From Bacteroidales bacterium (GTDB taxonomy: Bacteria; Bacteroidota; Bacteroidia; Bacteroidales; UBA932), in NCBI GenBank assembly GCA_017615135.1, contig JAGAAU010000090.1, positions 1 through 5,952 of the forward strand: a stretch of 5,952 nt of DNA, in the 5' to 3' direction. The position numbers and the translations under genes are program-made. The notes beneath the pieces were generated by a model. That model was not told the origin of the DNA and did no database searches. It saw nothing but the letters and a program-made list of their open reading frames with translations. This document shows positions 1-5,952 of the stretch, one piece after another. Every line of letters starts with the position of its first letter. Within the stretch, counting starts at the first letter, position 1.

Positions 1-447
1 CACCATATCCCATATCTGTATGCCTGGACCTCCCAGCCCTGGAAGACTCAGTACTGGCTGCGGGAGATAATAGACCGCTTCTACAAGCCGGAAATCCGCG
101 GCCTGGGCGGCAACGACGACTGCGGGCAGATGAGCGCCTGGTACATCTTCAGCGTGCTCGGATTCTACCCCGTCTGCCCCGGCACCGACCAGTATGTAAT
201 AGGAGCGCCTTATCTCCCCTACGCCAAACTGGAAATGCCTGACGGAAAGACACTTGAAATAAAGGCTCCCGGAGTGAGCGACACCAAGCGTTATGTCAAG
301 TCCTTGAAACTTAACGGCAAGCCTCTCGACAGGCTCTATCTCACCCATTCCGAACTGCTCGAAGGAGGCACCCTCGAGTTCGTTATGGCCAAGACTCCCA
401 ACAAGCGCCGCGGCATCGCAGCCACCACAAAACCCTACTCGTTATGA
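1..447 (+). CDS. GH92 family alpha-mannosidase, C-terminal fragment (5' end outside window)
   Basis: This frame is open from the first base and codes for 148 residues before TGA at 445-447. It is the end of a glycoside hydrolase family 92 enzyme, a family of calcium-dependent, inverting exo-alpha-mannosidases. The fragment opens with HHIPYLYAW, which in the family directly follows the active-site GNEPS motif, so the cut falls just past that motif. It then has GGNDDCGQMSAWYIF (acidic pair at fragment residues 39-40, from the catalytic-base region) and GFYPVCPG. A C-terminal beta-sandwich-like stretch ends in the common family tail PNKRRG...KPYSL. The internal ATG at 130 lies inside the conserved core and is not the start. 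The 3' end overlaps the next gene by four bases (ATGA), so the two are probably co-transcribed and translationally coupled. Family assignment is firm. Linkage specificity and localisation cannot be judged because the N-terminus is missing. Confidence 0.95.
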   Translation, partial: HHIPYLYAWTSQPWKTQYWLREIIDRFYKPEIRGLGGNDDCGQMSAWYIFSVLGFYPVCPGTDQYVIGAPYLPYAKLEMPDGKTLEIKAPGVSDTKRYVKSLKLNGKPLDRLYLTHSELLEGGTLEFVMAKTPNKRRGIAATTKPYSL

Positions 448-2666
448 GGATATTACTTTCAATTTTGGCACTTGCACTGGCAATCGGAACCAACGGGCAG
501 GAACGCCTGGTAAACTACGTCAATCCCTTTATCGGCACCGATGGATTCGGCAATGTGTATCCCGGAGCGCAGATTCCCTTCGGAGGAATACAAATCAGCC
601 CAGACACAGATGATTACGACTACGACGTGGCCGCAGGCTACAAATACAACAAGCCCACGATAATGGGCTTCAGCCTAACGCATCTGAGCGGCACCGGCAT
701 CCCGGACCTGGGAGATTTCCTTTTCGTTCCGGGCACCGGAACTTTGAAATCTGCCACAGGCACTGCGGAAGATCCGGACAGCGGATACAGGAGCCGTTTC
801 AGCCATGAAAAAGAGGCCGCATCGCCTGGCTATTATACGGTGGAACTGACGGATTACGGCGTCACCGCAGAGATGACCGCCGCCGCCCGCAGCGGCATCC
901 TCCGCTTCACATATCCCGCGAGTGATGAATCCTTCATAATGGTGGATCTGGACCATACCCTGCGCTGGAAATGCGAGTGGTCTTCCGTGCGCCTGCTGGA
1001 TGACCATACAATAATCGGCAGCAAGATCGTGGCCGGCTGGAACCCGGACCGATATGTGTATTTCGCCGCCCGCTTCTCGGAACCTATCGAAGATTTCGTC
1101 ATCCTTCAGGAAGGTAAGCCGGTGATTTACAACACAAAACGCTTCCGCAGTTCGCTGGAAGCCTGGGGCCGCGGCCTGCAGGCCTGTGTAAAGTTCCCCA
1201 CCCGCGCCGGGCAGCAGGTCAGCGTGAAAGTGGCCGTTTCCGCAGTGGGCACCGACGGGGCGCTGAAGAATCTTTCCGAAATCGAGGGCAAGGACTTCGA
1301 GGCCGTGCGTGCAGAGGCTGAGAACCTCTGGGAGAATGAACTCGGGAAGTACGAACTGGATCCTTCCTGCGACCTCCGCACCAAGCAGACATTCTACACA
1401 AGCGTCTACCGCACGGCACAGCATCCGTTCCTCTTCCAGGATGTGGACGGCCGTTTCCGCGAGCACGACAAGACGATCGGTAAGGCAGAAGGCTTCACCA
1501 ACTATACAACCTTCTCATTATGGGACACTTACAGGGCCTTCCATCCACTGCTGAACCTGGTTAACCAGCCGCTTCAGGCGGACCTCGCGAATTCCATGCT
1601 CGCACACTACGACAAGAGCACTGAGCACATGCTTCCTATCTGGAGTTTCTACGGCGGCGAGACCTGGTGCATGATAGGCTACCACGCCTGCTCCGTGCTG
1701 GCGGATATGATGGTAAAGGGCGTGAAAGGCTTCGACTATGAGCGAGCATTCCAGGCGATGAAGACCACTGCCACCAACCCGCACTACGACTGCATCCCGG
1801 AATACACCCAACTCGGCTACGTGCCCTTCGACAAAGAAAAGGAATCCGTCTCCAAGACACTGGAGTACGCTTATGACGACTGGTGTATAGCCCAGGCGGC
1901 AAAATTGCTGGGGCATGAGGAGGATTACGATTTCTTCCTGAACCGCAGCCGGAACTACCGCAATCTGATCGACCCGGAAACCAAGTATATGCGCGGACGC
2001 GATTCAGAGGGCAACTGGCGCACACCTTTCGCTCCCATAGCCTACCAGGGGCCCGGCTCCGTGAACGGATGGGGCGACATCACCGAAGGCTTTACCATGC
2101 AGTACACCTGGACTGTCCCGCACGCTTTCGAAGATTATATGGCGATTGCAGGCAAAAAGTTCCTCAGGGACCGTCTGGACAGCATTTTCAAACTTGAAAT
2201 GAGCGACGACATCCCCGGCGCCCACGACATCTGGGGCCGCATCGGCGGATACTGGCACGGCAACGAGCCATGCCATCATGTGCTATATCTCTATAATAAA
2301 TTGGGGAAGCCCGCCGAATGCCAGAAGTGGGTGCGTTACGTGGCGGACCATTTCTATGGCAACACCCCCGACGCCCTGAGCGGCAACGACGACTGCGGTC
2401 AGATGAGCGCATGGTACATTTTCAACTGCATGGGCTTCTACCCCGTATGCCCCGGCAGCAACGAATACGAACTGGGCTCTCCCTGCGTCCCGGGAGTGAT
2501 AGTCAGGCTTTCCGGAGGCGGAACCCTGACCGTACGCACAAAAAACTGGAGCCCGGATCATGTTTATGTGAAAGCAGTTTACCTGAACGGCAACAAACTG
2601 AAAACCACCACCATACGTTTCGAAGACATTAAAGACGGAGCGGATTTGCTGTTCGTTATGAAATAA
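444..2666 (+). CDS. GH92 family exo-alpha-mannosidase, secreted (complete)
   Basis: The 740-residue product is a full-length GH92 enzyme, expected to release terminal alpha-mannose from N-glycans or mannan with inversion, using calcium. Residues 1-18 look like a signal peptidase I signal (MRILL, then a Leu/Ala/Ile core). There is no lipobox cysteine, so a periplasmic location is likely. The N-terminal domain (about 22-280) begins VNYVNPFIGTDG and has FSLTHLSGTG and the SPGYYTVEL region. The catalytic (alpha/alpha)6 domain (about 285-740) has SLWDTYRA at 358-365, TEGFTMQYTW with Glu548 (expected general acid by family comparison), GNEPCHH with Glu608, and GNDDCGQMSAWYIF with Asp649/Asp650 (catalytic-base region). 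All key motifs are intact. The ATG at 444 is chosen because it gives a clean signal peptide and overlaps the upstream TGA; no Shine-Dalgarno is visible. It ends abruptly at LLFVMK, without the PNxxxG...PYSL tail of its upstream paralogue. Exact linkage (alpha-1,2, -1,3, -1,4 or -1,6) is not determinable here. Confidence 0.96.
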   Translation: MRILLSILALALAIGTNGQERLVNYVNPFIGTDGFGNVYPGAQIPFGGIQISPDTDDYDYDVAAGYKYNKPTIMGFSLTHLSGTGIPDLGDFLFVPGTGTLKSATGTAEDPDSGYRSRFSHEKEAASPGYYTVELTDYGVTAEMTAAARSGILRFTYPASDESFIMVDLDHTLRWKCEWSSVRLLDDHTIIGSKIVAGWNPDRYVYFAARFSEPIEDFVILQEGKPVIYNTKRFRSSLEAWGRGLQACVKFPTRAGQQVSVKVAVSAVGTDGALKNLSEIEGKDFEAVRAEAENLWENELGKYELDPSCDLRTKQTFYTSVYRTAQHPFLFQDVDGRFREHDKTIGKAEGFTNYTTFSLWDTYRAFHPLLNLVNQPLQADLANSMLAHYDKSTEHMLPIWSFYGGETWCMIGYHACSVLADMMVKGVKGFDYERAFQAMKTTATNPHYDCIPEYTQLGYVPFDKEKESVSKTLEYAYDDWCIAQAAKLLGHEEDYDFFLNRSRNYRNLIDPETKYMRGRDSEGNWRTPFAPIAYQGPGSVNGWGDITEGFTMQYTWTVPHAFEDYMAIAGKKFLRDRLDSIFKLEMSDDIPGAHDIWGRIGGYWHGNEPCHHVLYLYNKLGKPAECQKWVRYVADHFYGNTPDALSGNDDCGQMSAWYIFNCMGFYPVCPGSNEYELGSPCVPGVIVRLSGGGTLTVRTKNWSPDHVYVKAVYLNGNKLKTTTIRFEDIKDGADLLFVMK

Positions 2667-2693
2667 CGTTATTAAAGTTTTTTCGTTTTTTTC
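2662..2693 (+). terminator. possible weak terminator after the GH92 pair
   Basis: A perfect 12-base palindrome AATAACGTTATT (2662-2673) overlaps the TAA stop. It is followed by two T-tracts, six Ts at 2678-2683 and seven at 2686-2692. The arms are AT-rich and almost loopless, so the hairpin would be weak. It could be an inefficient terminator, or only the AT-rich start of the spacer. Confidence 0.25.
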
Positions 2694-2724
2694 GTTGCCA
2701 TTTGAGAAATAATTGCGATATTTG
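2694..2724 (+). promoter_or_regulatory. candidate Bacteroides-type -33/-7 promoter for susC
   Basis: The Bacteroidota primary sigma factor favours a -33 TTTG and a -7 TAnnTTTG separated by about 19-21 bases. Here GTTG (2694-2697) lies 19 bases before GATATTTG (2717-2724); each box has one mismatch to consensus. Transcription would start near 2728-2732, giving a leader of about 60 bases before the susC ATG. The spacer is very AT-rich compared with the flanking genes, which fits a promoter but also makes chance matches easier. Confidence 0.35.
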
Positions 2725-2791
2725 GTTGTTATTATGTAACAAAACGACATAAGCAACACACAAACTATACCTATTTTTTTAACAACTGTTT

Positions 2792-5700
2792 ATGGTAAAA
2801 CGTTTCATTATGGTAACGCTTGCACTCCTTACTATCGGCGTGCAGGCTTTCGCCCAGAACGCCGTGACCGGTAAGGTCGTGGACGCAAAGGGTGAACCCG
2901 TAGTCGGCGCAGGTGTCCAGATCAAGGGCACTACCGTCGGCGTTGTAACGGACCTGGATGGTAATTTCAGCCTCAAAGCGGCTGACAAGGCCACCCTGGT
3001 TATCTCTTCCATCGGCTACAAGACTGCAGAAGTTGCAGTCGGTAACCGCAACAATCTCAACGTAGTCCTTGAAGAGGATACCCTCTTCCTCGACGATGTA
3101 GTGGTCGTGGGTTACGGCACCGCCCGTAAGCGCGACGTTTCCGGCGCTATCCAGAGCGTGAACTATGGCAACAATGCCAACCTCGCAGCCCTGCCTAACC
3201 CGAACGTTCTCGCTTCCCTGTCCAGCAAGGTAGCAGGTCTCAATTACATGCCTACCACCAGTGCGGCAGGTGACAACACCGCAACCATGACCGTCCGTGG
3301 TAAGAATGCCATTCCTACAGGAGGTTCCACTTCCTCAAGCGCAGAGTCTGTAAACCAGCCCCTGCTCGTAGTCGACGGTGTTCTTTCCTATGGTTCGATC
3401 AATTCCATCAACACCGCAGACATCCAGAGCATCGATGTTCTGAAGGATGCTTCCGCAGCAGCCATCTACGGATCTCGTGCTGCTAACGGTGTTATCATCA
3501 TCACCACCAAGAGCGGTACTACTGCAAAGCCCCAGGTGAACTTCAATTCCAACTGGAGTTGGTCCAACTGGACCCGCATGCCCGAGTTCGTGACTGATAA
3601 AGAGCAGTTCCTCAAGAACCGCTTCTATAGCAAACAGGGCACCGGTGATGTCAACTTTACCGGAAAAACCTGGGACTCTTATGCCACTCTAGACGCCGCC
3701 GCCAGCGAACTCCTTAACGAACGTGAGCAGCAGGCTTGGAATGAAGGCGTCTGGACCAACTGGCTCGATGAGATTTCCCGTACCGGTAAGGGTCAGAAAT
3801 ATGATGTCAGCGTCAGCGGTCGTGCAGAACGTGTGAGTTACTATTTCTCCGCCGACTATACCCGCCAGCAGGGCATCCGCAAGGGTGACGACTATGAGAA
3901 GGCCGGAGCAATGGTAAAACTCGACATGAATGTTACCGACTGGTTCACCGCCGGAATCAAGGCCAACTACCTGAACGGAAACAGCTGGGGCCAGACTGCC
4001 AAGATCCAGAACGCTATATGGATGACACCTCTCTCCTATGTGCACGCTGTCCAGCCTGGTTATGAGGACTGGTACAATAGCAAACCCGACGGCCAGACCG
4101 CCAGCCCTTACTGGGGAAGCGGCGCCGGTGACTCCTACCTGTGGACAGACCGCAGCACGAAGAGCGCCAACCTCAACGCTGTCGCTTATGCAAAAATCGA
4201 TTTCCCCTTCATCAAGGGCCTGAGTTACAAGATCACCCTTCAGGGCCAGCGCAACTCCTCCTACACCGATGTGTTCAACAACCCTGAACTCTTTGTTAAC
4301 ACCGAAGTCACCACCGAGATGGACAACCCTAACGATGCGGCTTTCCTTGCAAAGTGCCAGGGTTCCTCTTCCATGAGCCAGTATCAGGCATGGAATATCG
4401 ACCAGATCGTTACCTTCAATAAGGATATCGACCGCAACCATTTCGACGTAATGGCCGGTTATACTCGTGAGTACAGCAATAGCAACGGACTTGCCGTAGC
4501 GTTCAACGGTTTCACCAACCCTGTCAACCTTAAATACTATGGTCTCAACAAGGCTATAAGTTGGAGCCCTAACCGCACCCGCACCGTCACTTCCGCAGTA
4601 GGTTACCTGTTCCGTGCAAACTATTCATTCGACAACACCTACTACGCAACCTTCAACTTCCGCCGTGACGGATATTCTGCTTTCGGTCCCAACAGCAAGT
4701 GGGGTAATTTCTTTGGCGCAAGTGCCGCATGGGTGCTCAGCAATGAGGAGTTCATCAAGAGCATCGACGCCATCAACTTCCTGAAGCTGCGCGTTTCATG
4801 GGGACAGAACGGTTCCCGTTCCGTTTCCGCATACGCGACAAAGGCTTCTGTTGACAAGGGCGTGGCCTCCGATGGCAGCATTCCAAACAACGGTAATATC
4901 ACCATGACCTGGCTCGGTGACGACAGTGTTCTCGGTGTGGTTCTCACCTCACTGCCTAACGAATATCTACACTGGGCAACTGCCGAGAAATTCGATGTCG
5001 GCGTTGATTTCTCCCTGATGGAAAACCGCATTAACGGTAGTTTGGATGTTTACACCGGCAAGACCACCGGTATGGTTGTCAGCCGTTCGGCTCCTTACTT
5101 CTCCGGATTCAAGTCCGTGTGGGACAATGTCGGTCTTGTGACCAACAATGGTGTGGAACTTGTCGTCAATACGGTAAATGTTAATGGGAACGGTAAAGAC
5201 TCTTTCCGTTGGGAAAGCAATATCGTCTTTGACACCAACGCCAACAAGATTGTTTCCCTCTTTGGCAAGAACTGGAAGGGAGAAGAGGCTGACGATGTCG
5301 CCAACGCAGTCGCATACGGCTTCGACGGCAACTACGCTCTCCAGGTCGGGCATCCTATTGGCTCCGCATACGATTATAGCGTAAGCATTTTCCAGAGTCA
5401 GGAAGAAATCAACAACTATGTCAACTCCGAAGGTGTTCAGTATCAGCCCGATGCCAAGCCCGGTGACCTCAAGTTCGAAGACTGGAACAAGGATGGTAAG
5501 ATCAGCGATGCTGATATGCACTTCCTCGGTTCACCCGACCCTCTGTTCACCCTGAACTTTGGCAACACTTTGAGCTGGCAGAACTTCAGCCTCTACTTCA
5601 ACTTCCGTTGGGCACAGGGCGACAAGACCCACTTCCTCTGGTTCGACCCTAACGCTTTCGGAACCAGGATGGGAAGCGGCAACCAGCTTGCACGCATTAA

Positions 5701-5952
5701 GCCTTGGACCGAGGAGAATCATTCCACAACATTCCCTCGCTATGGCTACAACAACACTGAAAACGACAACAAGTTCTTCTATCGTTTCTGGAACCAGCGT
5801 TCCTTCTTGAAACTTAAGGATCTTGTCTTCTCTTACAATATCGACCAGAACCTGGTCAAGAAGATCGGCCTTGCCGGAGCACGTGTTTACTTCGCTGGCA
5901 CAGACCTGTTCACCATTACCAATTGGTCCGGTCTCGATCCTGAAAATGCCGG
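2792..5952 (+). CDS. SusC/RagA-family TonB-linked outer-membrane transporter (3' end outside window)
   Basis: The frame is open for 1053 codons and runs off the right edge. The product is a SusC-type barrel that, with a SusD-like lipoprotein, imports oligosaccharides across the outer membrane using TonB energy. The start at 2792 is the first ATG after an in-frame TAA at 2780 and gives a signal peptide (MVKRFIMVTLALLTIG...AFA-Q, about residues 1-21). Next come a carboxypeptidase-D-regulatory-like domain (about 24-95, with TDLDGNFSL and SSIGYKT), a TonB-box-like segment DDVVVVGYG (101-109), and the plug (about 113-242) with PLLVVDGV (190-197) and YGSRAANGVIIITTKSG ending at 242. The beta-barrel follows. 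An EF-hand-like loop DWNKDGKISDAD sits at 897-908. Near the barrel end are SFLKLKDL (from 1004) and a terminal LDPENA. There is no N-terminal STN domain, so it is not the type that signals directly to an anti-sigma factor. Family members are usually about 1000-1100 residues, so little is missing. The substrate is inferred to be mannose-rich only from the GH92 neighbours. Confidence 0.96.
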   Translation, partial: MVKRFIMVTLALLTIGVQAFAQNAVTGKVVDAKGEPVVGAGVQIKGTTVGVVTDLDGNFSLKAADKATLVISSIGYKTAEVAVGNRNNLNVVLEEDTLFLDDVVVVGYGTARKRDVSGAIQSVNYGNNANLAALPNPNVLASLSSKVAGLNYMPTTSAAGDNTATMTVRGKNAIPTGGSTSSSAESVNQPLLVVDGVLSYGSINSINTADIQSIDVLKDASAAAIYGSRAANGVIIITTKSGTTAKPQVNFNSNWSWSNWTRMPEFVTDKEQFLKNRFYSKQGTGDVNFTGKTWDSYATLDAAASELLNEREQQAWNEGVWTNWLDEISRTGKGQKYDVSVSGRAERVSYYFSADYTRQQGIRKGDDYEKAGAMVKLDMNVTDWFTAGIKANYLNGNSWGQTAKIQNAIWMTPLSYVHAVQPGYEDWYNSKPDGQTASPYWGSGAGDSYLWTDRSTKSANLNAVAYAKIDFPFIKGLSYKITLQGQRNSSYTDVFNNPELFVNTEVTTEMDNPNDAAFLAKCQGSSSMSQYQAWNIDQIVTFNKDIDRNHFDVMAGYTREYSNSNGLAVAFNGFTNPVNLKYYGLNKAISWSPNRTRTVTSAVGYLFRANYSFDNTYYATFNFRRDGYSAFGPNSKWGNFFGASAAWVLSNEEFIKSIDAINFLKLRVSWGQNGSRSVSAYATKASVDKGVASDGSIPNNGNITMTWLGDDSVLGVVLTSLPNEYLHWATAEKFDVGVDFSLMENRINGSLDVYTGKTTGMVVSRSAPYFSGFKSVWDNVGLVTNNGVELVVNTVNVNGNGKDSFRWESNIVFDTNANKIVSLFGKNWKGEEADDVANAVAYGFDGNYALQVGHPIGSAYDYSVSIFQSQEEINNYVNSEGVQYQPDAKPGDLKFEDWNKDGKISDADMHFLGSPDPLFTLNFGNTLSWQNFSLYFNFRWAQGDKTHFLWFDPNAFGTRMGSGNQLARIKPWTEENHSTTFPRYGYNNTENDNKFFYRFWNQRSFLKLKDLVFSYNIDQNLVKKIGLAGARVYFAGTDLFTITNWSGLDPENA

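Noticed and set aside
130..447. Separate small protein starting at ATG 130
   Set aside because: That ATG is the Met in the conserved GH92 motif DDCGQMSAW. The frame continues upstream to base 1 with GH92 sequence, so it is part of a longer gene.
675..1466. Long antisense open frame (263 codons) opposite the GH92 gene
   Set aside because: It lies wholly opposite conserved GH92 coding sequence. Its translation is Ala/Gly/His-rich with no recognisable domain, as expected for a shadow frame in GC-rich coding DNA.
2662..2673. Palindrome AATAACGTTATT as a transcription-factor operator
   Set aside because: It is a single copy, overlaps the GH92 stop codon, and lies upstream of the candidate promoter with no second half-site, so it was kept only as part of a weak terminator candidate.
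2683..2747. Inverted repeat TCGTTTT (2683-2689) / AAAACGA (2741-2747) as a riboswitch or operator
   Set aside because: It is only 7 bases, AT-rich, and separated by 51 bases. A second pair (GTTGC/GCAAC) does not nest with it, so chance is the simplest explanation.
2792..3100. SusC with an N-terminal STN domain for anti-sigma signalling
   Set aside because: After the signal peptide the carboxypeptidase-regulatory-like domain begins at once (about residue 24); there is no room for an STN domain.
3689..4441. Antisense open frame (250 codons) opposite susC
   Set aside because: It is fully inside the conserved SusC barrel coding region and its Val/Gly-rich translation matches no family I recognise. 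The sense frame explains the sequence.
4967..5521. Antisense open frame (184 codons) opposite the susC 3' region
   Set aside because: The sense strand encodes conserved SusC motifs here, including the EF-hand-like loop; there is no independent sign of coding.

Overview
The window looks like part of a polysaccharide (glycan) utilization locus from a Bacteroidota genome, most likely Bacteroidales. The evidence is a SusC/RagA-type TonB-dependent outer-membrane transporter next to two family GH92 alpha-mannosidases, starts without Shine-Dalgarno sequences, and an AT-rich promoter-like spacer of the Bacteroides type. The genes look moderately GC-rich by eye, which may point to a lineage outside classical Bacteroides such as an uncultured gut Bacteroidales. 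The genus cannot be settled from this sequence.

Layout, all on the + strand: (1) positions 1-447 hold the C-terminal end of a GH92 glycosidase whose 5' part lies outside the window. (2) Positions 444-2666 hold a complete second GH92 glycosidase with a signal peptide. Its start codon overlaps the stop of the first gene in an ATGA junction. (3) Positions 2667-2791 are a 125-base AT-rich spacer with a weak palindrome plus T-tracts just after the GH92 stop and a plausible Bacteroides-type -33/-7 promoter. (4) Positions 2792-5952 hold a SusC-like transporter, open to the right edge and lacking perhaps only its last few tens of residues. No RNA gene, insertion sequence, CRISPR array or attachment site was seen, and no gene-free stretch exceeds 125 bases.

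Inferred joint role: the SusC protein, with a SusD-type lipoprotein expected just downstream, would import mannose-containing oligosaccharides across the outer membrane. The two GH92 exo-alpha-mannosidases would then trim terminal alpha-mannose in the periplasm. Likely sources are high-mannose N-glycans or fungal alpha-mannan; the linkage cannot be read from the sequence. The spacer suggests that the GH92 pair and the susC gene may be separately promoted or differentially expressed. I found no evidence for a previously undescribed system. The noteworthy points are the tandem coupled GH92 pair, the short C-terminus of the second GH92, and the regulatory spacer.
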